From NCBI RefSeq assembly GCF_005870035.1, contig NZ_SWJG01000013.1, positions 1 to 64,000 on the forward strand: a stretch of 64,000 nt of DNA, given 5' to 3'. The translations under genes were made by a program, and so were the position numbers. Under the pieces are notes generated by a model, which was given only the letters and a program-made list of their open reading frames with translations, did not search any database and was not told the DNA's origin. The DNA comes from Spirosoma lacussanchae. Lineage in GTDB: Bacteria; Bacteroidota; Bacteroidia; Cytophagales; Spirosomataceae. Positions 8,334 through 18,194 of the stretch are shown in pieces. Positions within the stretch are counted from its first letter, which is position 1, and every line of letters begins with the position of its first letter.

Positions 8334-9242
8334 CTACGCCAGCCATCGCTGAATCTGGCCGAATAAATAGCCGTACTCGTGCGGGCTCACAAAGGCCCCC
8401 AGGCCCGCAATCATGGCCATCTGAAAAAAACCGATGCGCAGGAAAACCCATAGCCCCAGGTGAAACAGGACGCCCAGCGCCACTACCGCCAGCCGACACT
8501 CATCGATCCAGATCAGGGTGAAAAGAGCGGTTTCGATGACGAGCGTGCCGTAGGTGGTTGTTTTATAAAACCAGGACCGGTCCAGGACCGGCGGAATAAC
8601 GAATCGATTCCAGATTCTGACGCGTAAGACCAGCTGGGTAGCGGTCCCGTTGAGCCAGCTGCTACCCTGTAGTTTGAAAAAGACGTTTTTTAGATAGATG
8701 TTCGCCATAAAAAGCTGAATCATCAGCAGGGGCCAGGCTGGGGCTTTGGCTTCGGGCTGGAGCAGGTTCGGATAATCCATTACCGAGAGCTGAGTCTGGG
8801 TCGGTGCAAAGACCAGAAACAGGCAGAAAAAGCGGTACAGCGCATCGCCCGAGCTGAGCACGTACATGTTTCGGTTGTGGATAGAAACGAGCGTTATAAA
8901 ACAAATCAGCGCGGCCAGCTGAGGCTGGATACCGACGGTCAGGCAAAACCCGGCTATGGTCTGAACTCCCAGCAAAACCTCTACCGACCGGGTGCTGGGC
9001 GGCATGTAGTTGAGGAGCGAAAAACGGGCCGGCTGCTGAAGGGTAATGTACTCATCGTAGCCAAACCAGCCGTCGGGACTTAACAGGAGTTTGTAGACGC
9101 TGAGCCAGTTCCGGGTTTCGGTAAGCACCAGCATACCCGTCAGCGCCCTGAATACGCAGAGCGTCAGGCTAGACTGCTCGCTGAACAGCAACTGGTTCCA
9201 GCCTCCGGCCAGCTCGCCAAAAGTGATGAAGAGGAGTGTCAT
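8334..9242 (-). CDS. HTTM-domain membrane protein (vitamin K carboxylase-like fold)
   Basis: It encodes 302 residues with about six to eight hydrophobic segments. The sequence pattern RALTGMLVLTETRNW, WFGYDEY near the first extracellular loop, LIQLFMANIYLKNVFFKLQG and the FHLGLWVFLRIGFFQMAMI helix fit the HTTM family (horizontally transferred transmembrane, related to vitamin K-dependent gamma-carboxylase, PF05090). Bacterial members are mostly uncharacterised; the soluble carboxylase lobe is absent at this length. Its start overlaps the end of the upstream 180-aa gene by 4 bp, so the two are translationally coupled. Role unknown; it may belong to the same accessory island as the peptide/protease genes, which it faces tail to tail. 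Confidence 0.75.
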   Translation of the reverse strand: MTLLFITFGELAGGWNQLLFSEQSSLTLCVFRALTGMLVLTETRNWLSVYKLLLSPDGWFGYDEYITLQQPARFSLLNYMPPSTRSVEVLLGVQTIAGFCLTVGIQPQLAALICFITLVSIHNRNMYVLSSGDALYRFFCLFLVFAPTQTQLSVMDYPNLLQPEAKAPAWPLLMIQLFMANIYLKNVFFKLQGSSWLNGTATQLVLRVRIWNRFVIPPVLDRSWFYKTTTYGTLVIETALFTLIWIDECRLAVVALGVLFHLGLWVFLRIGFFQMAMIAGLGAFVSPHEYGYLFGQIQRWLA

Positions 9243-9781
9243 ACGGCCGGCGTGCGATGCTGTTCGATTACGTCGTGCGTATAAACCACCTGACTCATCC
9301 AGGGAACCAGCTGAAACGTGCCGTTGACCGGGGGCTCATAGTACTGGAGTATGTGTATGCGAATAGGTGGATTGGCGGCATCCTGCTGCGGTCGGTACTG
9401 GCGAAGAACGTACCGGCAAATGGCCTCTTTGGGAATAGGGTCTTTCTGCGACAGCAACTGATTATGCATCTTGATGAACCGGAAATGGTCCGTCAGTTGA
9501 TAGTCGTCCTGGAGGGTGTAGGGGGCGAGTTTCCAGGCCACAACGGTACCGTTGGCCAGTTCGATCTCGAACCCGATCAGGAAGTTTTTGGAGATGGGGC
9601 GGGGCGCAAACAAGGACCAGTAATTGTCGAGCCCGGCCCAGCAGATATACCGGCCCAGCTTTGTGTGTAGCAGATCCCGAAAGAAATACCCTTCCGGCAA
9701 ACACCAGAAGAGCAGAAACAGACTCATCAGGATAACGAACAGGCTCGCCAGCGTTTGCTGAGCCAGTACAAACCATTCCAC
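9239..9781 (-). CDS. Membrane-anchored partner of the HTTM protein
   Basis: It encodes 180 residues with one strong N-terminal membrane helix (about 5-28, LAQQTLASLFVILMSLFLLF) and then a soluble beta-rich domain. The motif GLDNYWSLFAPRPISKNF (about 49-66) is typical of small proteins found beside or fused to HTTM proteins, where 'W-x-M/L-F-A-P' follows the anchor. It probably forms a complex with the HTTM protein, since the genes overlap by 4 bp (9239-9242). No enzymatic motif is visible. The gene is the first of this two-gene unit; an upstream promoter in 9782-9868 was not identified. Confidence 0.7.
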   Translation of the reverse strand: MEWFVLAQQTLASLFVILMSLFLLFWCLPEGYFFRDLLHTKLGRYICWAGLDNYWSLFAPRPISKNFLIGFEIELANGTVVAWKLAPYTLQDDYQLTDHFRFIKMHNQLLSQKDPIPKEAICRYVLRQYRPQQDAANPPIRIHILQYYEPPVNGTFQLVPWMSQVVYTHDVIEQHRTPAV

Positions 9782-9868
9782 AGCCGATCAGCGGTTAGTG
9801 TTAGCGTTACAGTCTGTATAGTAGCAGATTGAGCGGAGAAAAGCAAGCCCGGACGGCTGGTTGACAGA

Positions 9869-12454
9869 CTACGGTCTACCAATCAAGACATACTCTTTCC
9901 CAGCTTCAGTAGCCAGATCATATACGCTGATCCCGTTGGTTGCCTGTTCTGGCGAACGGGTCTGGTACTGATTCTGGGGAAGCTTGAAAAACGGATTGGG
10001 GTTGCTGCCTGTGGCGGGGCGCAGCTGGGCATTGGCCGTGCCGGTGAGGGCATTGGGCACCCGTAGCCGACAGAGACCGCCCAGCAACGAGCGAATCGCT
10101 ACCCGGGTCAGTTTTCCGTTTTGCCAGCGCATCGCCACTTCATAACCACCGCGTGCTTTGAGTCCGGTCACCTCGCCCGATGCCCAGGCGTCAGGCCGGG
10201 CGGGCAGCAGGTTGAGCAGACCGTCGTGGCTCTGGAGCAGCATCTCGCCGATACCCGACGTGCCGCCGAAGTTACCGTCGATCTGGAAGGGCGGGTGGGC
10301 GCAGAGCAGGTTTGGGTAGGTACCTCCACCGTTAGCGTAGTCAGTACCCTCCAGGCCGGTCAGGCGTAATAGCTCGCGCAGTAGTTTATAGGCATGGTTG
10401 CCGTCATGCAGCCGGGCCCAGAAGTTAATTTTCCACGATTTGCTCCAGCCCGTGCCACCGTCGCCCCGGATAGCCAGTGTCTGACGGGCTGCGTTGGCCA
10501 GGGCGGGCGTCGTTAACGGCGATACTTCCCGGCCGGGGTGCAGGGCGTAGAGGTGCGACACGTGGCGGTGTTGCGGATCTTCGTCGGCCCAGTCCTTATA
10601 CCACTCCTGCAGGTTGCCTTTGCGGCCAATCTGTAAGGGAAACAGCTTCGCCTTTTTGGTCAACAGCGTTTGCCGGAAATCAGCATCGACGTTGAGTTGC
10701 TCGGAGGCCTGAATGACGTTGCTGAACAGATCCCAGATCAGGGCCATGTCCATGGTTGTGGCCACCGATACCGAGCCTTTTTCGCCTTTTTCGGTCACGA
10801 AAATATTCTCAGGGGTGGTGGCGGGTGCGGTTACCAGCCGCCCCTGGTTGTCGGTAACGAGCCAGTCGAGACAGAACTGGGCGGCTTCTTTCATGAGCGG
10901 GTAAGCGTACTGCTGCAGGTAGGCCCGGTTGCCGGTGAAGGCGTAATGATCCCAGAGGTGCTGGCTGAGCCAGGCTCCGCCCATGGCCCAATTGGCCCAG
11001 GAAGGGCTGCCTTTGCCCCGATCGCCAACGGGATTCGAGGTGGCCCAGATGTCTGAGTTATGGTGAACAGTCCAGCCCGACGCGTTGTAAAAATTACGGG
11101 TGGTTTCGCGACCAGTCGTGGCCATATACCCAATCCAGTCGAGGAGGGGCGTATGCAGCTCCGACAGATTCGTCATTTCGGCCGGCCAGTAATTCATCTC
11201 GGTGTTGATATTGGTCGTGTAGTTGCTGCTCCAGGGAGGGCGTACGATGGGGTTCCAGATGCCCTGCAGGTTGGCCGGAATGGCACGCGCGGCCGGGTCG
11301 CCGGACCGTTTCGGGCGCGAACTCGATATGAGCAGATACCGCCCGAACTGGAAATACAGACTCTCCAGCTGCGGGTCGGCCGCTCCGCCCGCGTAGCGCT
11401 GCAAACGCTCGTCCATCGGCAGGTTGAGGGGCGGAGTCGCTGCATCGGCCTGCAAGGAGAACCGCACCCGATTGGCCAGTTGCCGGTAGTCGGCTACGTG
11501 GGCGCGGTACAACGCATCGGCCGATTTACCGGTTGCCTTAGCCAGGTAAGCCGATGCCAGCTTTTTCTCGTCGAGGCCGTCGCGGTCGGGACATTTGTCG
11601 AACCCGTTAAAACTGGTAGCCGCCGAAACGAGCAGAACCGCTTCGGTTGCGTTGTCGATGCGCAGGCCGGTGGTGTCGGTCGATACCCGTCCATCGGTCG
11701 ACTGGACGTTGATCCGCCAGTCGAAACGCATACCCCGACAGCCGGCCGTGTCGCCATAGATCACCGGAGTCGGGTTGTACTGAACGTAGTTCGGATCGCT
11801 ATGGGCTGGTGCTTTTCCCCGAATGGCCAGTTCGTTCCGGGATAGTATCTGTTTGGTAACGGGATGCGGGCTGGTGGCAGATGCCGTTAGGCTCAGGGCG
11901 CCTTTCTTTGACGACCGGAGCCGGATAACGATCAGCTGGTCGGGGGCCGACACAAAAACAGTGCGACTATAGGTAATCCCATTGACCGTGAACCGGGTCG
12001 TGGCGGTGGCATCGTCGATGTTCAGCTCGCGCGTATAGGCGGTTGGCTCGCCCGTAAGGGTTTGTTTGAGCAGCAGGTCGCCTAGGGGTTGGTAGGCTTC
12101 GGTGTAGAGGCCCTGTAGTTTGGTTGTCAGCCTGGCCGCTTCGGCATAGTCTTCCCGGAAAAGCGCTTCCCGAACCTGAGGCAGATAAGCCGCGGCACCC
12201 GGGTTTGGATTGCGGTTAACCGGTCCGCCCGACCATAAGCTCGACTCGTTGAGTTGTAACAGCTCTTCGGCTACGCGCCCAAATACCATTACCCCCAGTC
12301 GGCCATTGCCAACGGGTAAGGCTTCGTTCCAGTTGCGGGCGGGTTGTTTATACCAGATAGGCGATGCCGGCTGGCTAACGGCAGATAAACTGAGCAGCAG
12401 ACCTGACAGGGCGAACAGAAAACGGGCAACTTGTACGATGGCCAGTCGGAGCAT
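9869..12454 (-). CDS. GH95 alpha-L-fucosidase/alpha-L-galactosidase, secreted
   Basis: It encodes 861 residues from ATG 12454, which opens a signal peptide (about 1-30, ending LSAVSQ); the frame extends 13 codons further upstream without signal character. The body follows the glycoside hydrolase family 95 plan: N-terminal beta-sandwich with the hallmark [18 protein letters not shown] and [10 protein letters not shown], then a helical barrel with [36 protein letters not shown] and [19 protein letters not shown]. The family cleaves alpha-1,2-linked L-fucose or L-galactose by inversion, using acid and Asn/Asp residues in these blocks. It is probably periplasmic or surface-exposed and serves glycan use. 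It stands alone, not beside the SusCD genes at 35-40 kb. Confidence 0.93.
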   Translation of the reverse strand: MLRLAIVQVARFLFALSGLLLSLSAVSQPASPIWYKQPARNWNEALPVGNGRLGVMVFGRVAEELLQLNESSLWSGGPVNRNPNPGAAAYLPQVREALFREDYAEAARLTTKLQGLYTEAYQPLGDLLLKQTLTGEPTAYTRELNIDDATATTRFTVNGITYSRTVFVSAPDQLIVIRLRSSKKGALSLTASATSPHPVTKQILSRNELAIRGKAPAHSDPNYVQYNPTPVIYGDTAGCRGMRFDWRINVQSTDGRVSTDTTGLRIDNATEAVLLVSAATSFNGFDKCPDRDGLDEKKLASAYLAKATGKSADALYRAHVADYRQLANRVRFSLQADAATPPLNLPMDERLQRYAGGAADPQLESLYFQFGRYLLISSSRPKRSGDPAARAIPANLQGIWNPIVRPPWSSNYTTNINTEMNYWPAEMTNLSELHTPLLDWIGYMATTGRETTRNFYNASGWTVHHNSDIWATSNPVGDRGKGSPSWANWAMGGAWLSQHLWDHYAFTGNRAYLQQYAYPLMKEAAQFCLDWLVTDNQGRLVTAPATTPENIFVTEKGEKGSVSVATTMDMALIWDLFSNVIQASEQLNVDADFRQTLLTKKAKLFPLQIGRKGNLQEWYKDWADEDPQHRHVSHLYALHPGREVSPLTTPALANAARQTLAIRGDGGTGWSKSWKINFWARLHDGNHAYKLLRELLRLTGLEGTDYANGGGTYPNLLCAHPPFQIDGNFGGTSGIGEMLLQSHDGLLNLLPARPDAWASGEVTGLKARGGYEVAMRWQNGKLTRVAIRSLLGGLCRLRVPNALTGTANAQLRPATGSNPNPFFKLPQNQYQTRSPEQATNGISVYDLATEAGKEYVLIGRP

Positions 12455-12577
12455 AGGGCGAAAAACGGTAGGTTGATACCTGAACAAGACCAAACCCCGG
12501 GTTGCCTACTCTACTTTACCGGGCTTCGATCGCGTATTGGCAGGGAGTCAGGCCCGCAGGATGCGATGCCCAACAAA

Positions 12578-12605
12578 AAAGGCGCCGTCCGTAGACCGCG
12601 CCTTT
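12578..12605 (-). terminator. Terminator of asd
   Basis: AAAGGCGC (12578-12585) pairs with GCGCCTTT (12598-12605). On the minus strand the stem is followed by a run of Ts, the plus-strand A tract at 12575-12580, fitting intrinsic termination 22 bp past the asd stop. Confidence 0.75.
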
Positions 12606-12626
12606 CAAAACAGGTAATAGACCGGC

Positions 12627-13643
12627 TTAGGCCAGACTGGCTTCGGTCGTTTCTACGAGGTTGTGCTTCATCAGGTATTCGGCAATCTGAACGGCGTTGG
12701 TAGCGGCTCCTTTGCGCAGGTTATCCGCAACGCACCAGAAGTTGAGCGTGCGGGGCTGGGTTTCGTCGCGCCGGATACGGCCTACGAATACCTCGTCGCG
12801 ACCGTGGGCGGTCAGCGGCATCGGGTAAACTTTATTGGCCGGATCGTCCTGCACCACAACGCCTTCGGCATTCCGCAGCAGTTCGACCACGTCGTTCAGC
12901 TCAAACTCTTCGTCGAACTCAACGTTGACGGCTTCTGAGTGGCCGCCAATGGTCGGAATCCGGACCGTGGTCGCGGTAACTCGGATCGAGTCGTCGCCCA
13001 TGATCTTTTTCGTTTCGTTCACCATCTTCATCTCTTCTTTCGTATAGCCGTTGTCGAGGAAAACGTCGATATGGGGCAGTACGTTGAGGTCGATGGGGTG
13101 GGGGTATACTTTTGGGATATCCGCGCGTCCTTCCCGCTCGGCAAACAACTGGTCAACGGCCGCCTTGCCGGTGCCGGTTACCGACTGGTAGGTCGATACA
13201 ACGACCCGTTTTACCCGGTACCGATCGTGCAGCGGCTTCAGCGCTACGACCATCTGGATGGTTGAGCAGTTCGGGTTGGCAATGATTTTGTCTTCGGGGG
13301 TCAGGGTGTTGGCATTGATTTCGGGCACAACCAGTTTCTTGGTCGGGTCCATCCGCCAGGCCGATGAGTTGTCGACAACCGTAATGCCGGCTTCGGCAAA
13401 CTTAGGAGCCAGGGCCAGCGAGGTGCTGCCGCCCGCCGAAAAGATTGCAATGGCAGGTTTGGCGGCAATGGCATCCTCAAAGCTGACAACCGTATACGCT
13501 TTTCCCTTGAACTCAACCTGTTTACCAACCGACCGCTCGGAGGCAACGGGAATAAGTTCTGACACGGGGAAGTTGCGTTCTTCCAGTACTTTCAAGATTT
13601 CGCCACCGACAAGGCCGGTAGCCCCAACAACTGCGATTTTCAT
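12627..13643 (-). CDS. asd: Aspartate-semialdehyde dehydrogenase
   Basis: It encodes 338 residues from ATG 13643 (MKIAVVGATGLVGGEILKVL); the 18 upstream codons of the open frame precede the Rossmann start and are rejected. It reduces aspartyl phosphate to aspartate semialdehyde with NADPH, the branch point to lysine/diaminopimelate, threonine and methionine. The dinucleotide motif GATGLVGG (about 7-14), nucleophile Cys126 in NPNCSTIQ, and the conserved GGHSEAVNVEF block are all present, and length is normal. It is a single-gene unit with a promoter-like TACTTTTG upstream and a hairpin terminator downstream. Confidence 0.96.
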   Translation of the reverse strand: MKIAVVGATGLVGGEILKVLEERNFPVSELIPVASERSVGKQVEFKGKAYTVVSFEDAIAAKPAIAIFSAGGSTSLALAPKFAEAGITVVDNSSAWRMDPTKKLVVPEINANTLTPEDKIIANPNCSTIQMVVALKPLHDRYRVKRVVVSTYQSVTGTGKAAVDQLFAEREGRADIPKVYPHPIDLNVLPHIDVFLDNGYTKEEMKMVNETKKIMGDDSIRVTATTVRIPTIGGHSEAVNVEFDEEFELNDVVELLRNAEGVVVQDDPANKVYPMPLTAHGRDEVFVGRIRRDETQPRTLNFWCVADNLRKGAATNAVQIAEYLMKHNLVETTEASLA

Positions 13644-13717
13644 TGATAGAATGCGGATTGGTCTCCGCACGAATTGGTTTATACAGAAGGCCCGCACCTG
13701 CGCGCCATTTTCGCCCG

Positions 13718-13725
13718 CAAAAGTA
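13718..13725 (-). promoter_or_regulatory. Promoter -7 box of asd
   Basis: On the minus strand TACTTTTG matches the Bacteroidota TAnnTTTG -7 element exactly, 74 bp upstream of the asd start. No clear TTG was found at the -33 position. Confidence 0.5.
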
Positions 13726-13939
13726 CGGGAAATTCGTTGATGGACAGGGTGTATTGTTCAGAAAAAATAGACAGACTGATTCTGCGAGTTGGTTAGTCAA
13801 GGCAGCGTTAGCCGCAAAAAGTCCCACCGATCGGGCCGCGAATCAGCCCGGTTCAGTATGCGGAAGACCAGTCGGTATACCGTTAATACTACGGATCGGT
13901 TGGCGTAAGAAGAAAACAGAAAGCCATGCGCAAAGCGCA

Positions 13940-14521
13940 TTAAAAGGTATACAGCTTCTGCGGAGATAAACAGGCGGTAAGGCTGATGTCAGTGTCGGCG
14001 ATGTCGTCAATGGTCGTTACCGGCTCAAACAGCGACAGACCAACCCGCGCACAGTCGGGACGACATTCGGCCAGAAATCGGTCGTAATAGCCACCGCCGT
14101 AACCGACCCGGTGTCCGCTCTGGTCAAAAATCAGCAGCGGAACCAGCACCAGGTCAAGGTCGGCCGGGGGAACCGGAGCGCTGGCCGAAGCGGGTTCGGG
14201 AATACCCCAGCGATTCTGGATGAGGGGTGTTTCGGGGGTTAGCTTCGTATGGGTGAGTAGCCCGGTGCCCGGTTCGGTAATGGAAACGACCAGCCGAACC
14301 GAAGGGAAATCCTGCCAGATTCGGTGAACGATGGGCCAGGTGTTTACTTCATTCTGCCGCGCAATAGGCAGAAACACATGCACGCAGGAAAGAGAAGGCG
14401 AGGAACCGAAAAACGCCCGGAAAAACTGACCGGCAATGGCCGCGCTGCGATCGCGAACGGCCTCGGCCGACAGCGCCCGGCGCAGGGTCAGGAAGTGGGT
14501 TCTGAGAGCTGCCTTTTCCAC
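13940..14521 (-). CDS. 5-formyltetrahydrofolate cyclo-ligase
   Basis: It encodes 193 residues. This enzyme converts 5-formyl-tetrahydrofolate to 5,10-methenyl-tetrahydrofolate using ATP, recycling a folate by-product. The basic N-terminus (KAALRTHFLTLRRAL, about 3-17) contributes to the nucleotide site, and the C-terminal signature VPLLIFDQSGHRVGYGGGYYDRFLA (split here by position, about 131-155) is diagnostic for the family. Length is normal. It lies 26 bp from the bshC stop, in the same direction, so it is probably co-transcribed downstream of bshC. The 296 bp between it and asd contain the asd promoter and nothing else recognised. Confidence 0.93.
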   Translation of the reverse strand: MEKAALRTHFLTLRRALSAEAVRDRSAAIAGQFFRAFFGSSPSLSCVHVFLPIARQNEVNTWPIVHRIWQDFPSVRLVVSITEPGTGLLTHTKLTPETPLIQNRWGIPEPASASAPVPPADLDLVLVPLLIFDQSGHRVGYGGGYYDRFLAECRPDCARVGLSLFEPVTTIDDIADTDISLTACLSPQKLYTF

Positions 14522-14547
14522 GGTCGACCGTTGTAAACCGAAATTAC

Positions 14548-16098
14548 TTAGCTTTCCAGACAGAGCTGCATCTGAAAGTTGAACGGATCGAAACTGGCCA
14601 GCATTTTTTGCAGAAACGCCCGGTCGTTGAGGTGAAACGTCAGGAAGTTTTCGGTCCGCTCCTGCAACCCACCGTTTGGGAACAGCTCGTTCTTGACTGC
14701 CAGCAACTGCCGGATACCTGTATCCTGGTTGCGTTCTTCGGCCCGGCGCATCTTCTTCTCCAGACGAGCCACCGCATTGGCAAACCGTTTGGTTTCGGCC
14801 AGCACTGCTTTTTCGAGGGTCGGATCAACGATCTGCGCTTTGTGCAGAATAGCATCCAGCGCCTTATTGATGGTCCGGTTTTCGTTGTCAAACTTCAACG
14901 CATGACGCGTGTGGGTATCGATGTAGTTATGCTTGAGGGTGAGGGTATCCTGAAACAGCTCTTCCGGCGTCAGCCCCAGCTTGTGAATGCGCTTGGCCGT
15001 TACTTTAGGCACGTAAGTGGCAAAGTTGCGCGGCATCAGCATCGGAAAAGGCGTCTGATAATGATCGAATACGCCTTTGAGCTGCAGCCAGTACGGCACC
15101 TCCGACGGGCCGCCGATATAGACCAGGTTCGGCAGGATCGTTTCCTGGTAGAGGGGGCGCAACACGACATTCGGACTGAAGCGTTCGGGATGCTCGTCCA
15201 GCAGGGCCAGCAGTTCCGGTTCCGTAAAGCGAATTTTGGTGTGAACCACCTTATAAGCGCCGTTGGGAAGCCGCTCGATGCGTTCGCGCAGCTGATCGTC
15301 GAGATAAAACAGGTTGATGTCGCGTGGGGTGATAACGGTTTTGTAGCCCAGTTGCTCCAGCTGCTCGGTGCGGGTGTGTACGAGGCCACCGGCCGTTTGC
15401 TGAAGCAGATCATCGCGCATAACGGGCGCAAATACGCGTTTCAGAGCCGCATCGTCGGCATCGAGACAAACGAGCCCCTCGGCGCCGAACAGCTCGTTGA
15501 TGAAGTACCGCACCGAATTGGCCAGGGTTTCCTGCCCAAGATACGCTTCTTCAAAGAGAGCTAGTTTCTCGGGTATTTCGCTAAAGAGGGTTTTCAGTTC
15601 CCGCGGGTCCATACGGCCCACGGCCCCGCGCTGTTCGGTCTGCCAGGTGTGCGTCCGGCCAAACAGCGAAAAGTGGTTGATTTCGGCAAAATCATGGTCC
15701 TCCGTCGCCATCCAGTAGACCGGAACGAAGTTGTAGTCCGGGTAGGCTTGTTTCAGCTGTCGGGCCAGATTGATGGTCGTAATCAGCTTGTATACAATGT
15801 AGAGCGGCCCGGTAAAGATGTTGAGCTGGTGGCCGGTTGTAACGGTAAAGGTGTTGGGCTGAAGCAGTATCGACAGGTCGGGCTTGCTGACTAGTCCTTC
15901 GTACTGGCGGGTTAGCGCGTCGACCAGGACCCGGCGTTTAGATTCATCAACCGTTTTTTCCGCAATTTGCTCCCTGAACTGGGCTGGGTCTGGAAAGCGG
16001 TTGTAAAACGGGCGAAGACTTTCTTTTTTGGCAAGGTAATCGAGAAAGAGCGGAGAAAACTGGCCGGTTTGAACAAGCGGTAGGTACTGACAGTCCAT
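14548..16098 (-). CDS. bshC: Bacillithiol biosynthesis cysteine-adding enzyme BshC
   Basis: It encodes 516 residues. BshC performs the last step of bacillithiol synthesis, joining cysteine to glucosaminyl-malate; bacillithiol is the main low-molecular-weight thiol of many Bacillota and Bacteroidota. Diagnostic stretches are TTGHQLNIFTGPLYIVYK (about 89-106), VYWMATEDHDFAEI (about 128-141) and YIGGPSEVPYWLQL (about 325-338). A C-terminal coiled coil (about 430-475) mediates dimerisation. Length is normal for the family. bshA and bshB are not in the window. It is oriented as the likely first gene of a pair with the cyclo-ligase. Confidence 0.95.
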   Translation of the reverse strand: MDCQYLPLVQTGQFSPLFLDYLAKKESLRPFYNRFPDPAQFREQIAEKTVDESKRRVLVDALTRQYEGLVSKPDLSILLQPNTFTVTTGHQLNIFTGPLYIVYKLITTINLARQLKQAYPDYNFVPVYWMATEDHDFAEINHFSLFGRTHTWQTEQRGAVGRMDPRELKTLFSEIPEKLALFEEAYLGQETLANSVRYFINELFGAEGLVCLDADDAALKRVFAPVMRDDLLQQTAGGLVHTRTEQLEQLGYKTVITPRDINLFYLDDQLRERIERLPNGAYKVVHTKIRFTEPELLALLDEHPERFSPNVVLRPLYQETILPNLVYIGGPSEVPYWLQLKGVFDHYQTPFPMLMPRNFATYVPKVTAKRIHKLGLTPEELFQDTLTLKHNYIDTHTRHALKFDNENRTINKALDAILHKAQIVDPTLEKAVLAETKRFANAVARLEKKMRRAEERNQDTGIRQLLAVKNELFPNGGLQERTENFLTFHLNDRAFLQKMLASFDPFNFQMQLCLES

Positions 16099-16132
16099 GC
16101 AGGGTTGGGATTTACGGACGCAACAAATGAAG

Positions 16133-16164
16133 AACCCGCAAGGTTCGGGAGGGCCTTGCGGGTT
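16133..16164 (-). terminator. Terminator of rimO
   Basis: AACCCGCAAGG (16133-16143) pairs perfectly with CCTTGCGGGTT (16154-16164), an 11-bp stem with a 10-base loop. It starts 16 bp beyond the rimO stop codon on the minus strand. The T tract after it is weak (TTCTTCATTTG). Confidence 0.6.
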
Positions 16165-16179
16165 GAAGGAATACGGTAC

Positions 16180-17487
16180 TTAAACTACGTTGCCGTACAG
16201 GTCGAACTCTTCGGCGCGGTCGATGCGGACGTTGGCAAAATCGCCCAGGCGCACGTACTGGCTGGCCGGAACCAGCACTTCATTGTCGACCTCGGGCGAG
16301 TCGGCCTCGGTGCGGCCGATAAAGTAGCCGCCTTCTTTCCGGTCGAACAGGGTTTTGTAGGTCCGGCCTACTTTCTGCTGGTTCAGCTCGGCCGAAATAC
16401 CCTGTTGCAGATCCATCAGCTCGTCGGCGCGTTCCTGCTTGATATCGGCCGGAATATCGTCGGGCATCGAGTACGAATGGGTGTTTTCTTCGTGCGAGTA
16501 GGTGAACACGCCCATCCGGTCGAACCGCATCCGGTCCACGAAATCGTAGGTTTCCTGGAACATGGCGTCGGTTTCGCCGGGATGCCCCACAATGAGTGTT
16601 GTACGCAGGGTGATATCGGGCACTTTGTCCCGGATGGTGTTGATGAGCGCTTCGGTTTTCTCGCGGGTGATGCCCCGGCGCATGAGCCGAAGCAGTTCGG
16701 TCGAGCCGGTTTGCAGCGGCATGTCCAGGTAGTTGCAGACATTGGGCCGGTTACGCATGACGTCCAGCACCTCCAGCGGGAAACCCGACGGGTAAGCATA
16801 CTGAAGGCGAATCCAGTCAATGCCTTCCACGTCGGCCAGACGGGCCACGAGCTCGTCGAGGTTGCGTTTTTTATATAAGTCGAGGCCGTAATAGGTCAGG
16901 TCCTGAGCGATTAGAATCAGCTCTTTGGTGCCACGCCGGGCCAGCGACCGCGCTTCGGTAACCAGCTCATCCATAGACCGCGACACGTGCTTACCGCGCA
17001 TCAGCGGAATGGCGCAGAACGAACAGGGCCGGTCGCAGCCTTCGGCAATTTTCAGGTAGGCAAAATGGGCGGGGGTGGTCAGCAGCCGTTCGCCAACAAG
17101 TTCGTGTTTGTAATCGGCCCGGAGCGTTTTCAGCAGCCGGGGCATTTCGTTGGTACCAAACCAGGCATCGACGTCGGGAATTTCGACCTCCAGCTCGTCT
17201 TTGTACCGATGCGACAAGCAGCCGGTTACGTAAACTTTATCCACCATGCCCGCGTCTTTGGCATCTACGTAGCGCAGAATCGTATTGACTGATTCTTCTT
17301 TCGCGTTGTCGATAAAGCCGCAGGTATTGATAACGACAATATTGGCGTCGTCTTTTTTGGACTCGTGCGTTACGTCCATGCCGTTGCCCCGGAGTTGCGT
17401 GAAGAGTACTTCCGAATCGACCAGGTTTTTGGAGCAGCCGAGCGTAACGATATTGATTTTATTGGTACGTATTCCTTTGGTTTTCAA
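16180..17487 (-). CDS. rimO: Ribosomal protein S12 methylthiotransferase RimO
   Basis: It encodes 435 residues. This radical SAM enzyme adds a methylthio group to a conserved aspartate of ribosomal protein S12. The order is an N-terminal UPF0004 domain with three iron-sulfur cysteines (first in VTLGCSKNLVDSE, about 15-27), a radical SAM domain with the CxxxCxxC motif CDRPCSFC (about 152-159) and a C-terminal TRAM domain. EGCDRPCSFCAIPLMRGKHV distinguishes RimO from MiaB, which has a CNNxCTFC type motif. It is flanked by a small membrane protein gene upstream (34 bp) and a terminator downstream. Confidence 0.95.
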   Translation of the reverse strand: MKTKGIRTNKINIVTLGCSKNLVDSEVLFTQLRGNGMDVTHESKKDDANIVVINTCGFIDNAKEESVNTILRYVDAKDAGMVDKVYVTGCLSHRYKDELEVEIPDVDAWFGTNEMPRLLKTLRADYKHELVGERLLTTPAHFAYLKIAEGCDRPCSFCAIPLMRGKHVSRSMDELVTEARSLARRGTKELILIAQDLTYYGLDLYKKRNLDELVARLADVEGIDWIRLQYAYPSGFPLEVLDVMRNRPNVCNYLDMPLQTGSTELLRLMRRGITREKTEALINTIRDKVPDITLRTTLIVGHPGETDAMFQETYDFVDRMRFDRMGVFTYSHEENTHSYSMPDDIPADIKQERADELMDLQQGISAELNQQKVGRTYKTLFDRKEGGYFIGRTEADSPEVDNEVLVPASQYVRLGDFANVRIDRAEEFDLYGNVV

Positions 17488-17520
17488 AACAGGACTTATT
17501 AGCAGGCGGTTAGAGAAAAA

Positions 17521-18189
17521 CTAACGCCCGGTGGTTGGACAAAGTTCGCCGATAGGGCTGTCGTTTTCGGGCTCGTACCAAATGGTCTTGTGGCTGACCA
17601 GCACCTGAGGTATACCGGAAAAATAGAATTCCAGTAAGTCGTCAGCTGTTATAAACAGGTCGTGCAGGCTAAACCGGCGCTCGTCTGTCAGTAGAAACGT
17701 ATAAAAAGCCCAGTCCGCTTTTCTGTCGCCCCGGTGGTTGGTATGAAACTCGATAGACGCAAGGTTCTGTGAACTGACGACAACGAAACCATTGGCCTCC
17801 GCAATGGTAATGGTCTTCAGCGCCGGATCGAAAGTTACGCGCTTGTCGCGAACTTGCTTCCACAGCCTGTATTGCTGGCTGAAAATGAATGCCACTATCG
17901 CCACCATAGCGACGCCCAGCAGCATAAGAATTACCGCCCCCAGAACCTGATCGGGCTGGCGAATGAATGTGGCTACCCCCATACCGCTATATAGCAGGCC
18001 CATCAGCGGGAGTGGTAAAAGAAGTAGAACGGTGAACCGGGAGAAGAATCGATTACGATCCCACGTAATCGTAATGGACCGAACCAGCGGAGAGCCATCG
18101 CCCAGGCTCTCGCGGGTATGACGGAGCATCCGGACGGTGAAGAACACGAAGGGCGCGAAAACGATCAGAAACAGCAGCAGAACCTTCAT
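17521..18189 (-). CDS. Small membrane protein, unknown function
   Basis: It encodes 222 residues. A first hydrophobic segment lies at about 3-19 and two more at about 52-75 and 84-107; the rest is a soluble C-terminal domain containing VTFDPALKTITIAEANGF and SSQNLASIEFHTN. This arrangement of two membrane helices and a pleckstrin-like beta domain resembles YcxB-like proteins, but I cannot confirm it. It ends 34 bp before rimO and starts 6 bp after the stop of the secreted protein gene upstream, so it is likely in the same minus-strand transcript. Confidence 0.65.
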   Translation of the reverse strand: MKVLLLFLIVFAPFVFFTVRMLRHTRESLGDGSPLVRSITITWDRNRFFSRFTVLLLLPLPLMGLLYSGMGVATFIRQPDQVLGAVILMLLGVAMVAIVAFIFSQQYRLWKQVRDKRVTFDPALKTITIAEANGFVVVSSQNLASIEFHTNHRGDRKADWAFYTFLLTDERRFSLHDLFITADDLLEFYFSGIPQVLVSHKTIWYEPENDSPIGELCPTTGR

Positions 18190-18194
18190 AGCCG

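Noticed and set aside
14608-15564. A 318-codon plus-strand open frame
   Set aside because: It is antisense to bshC; the bshC product has all family motifs.
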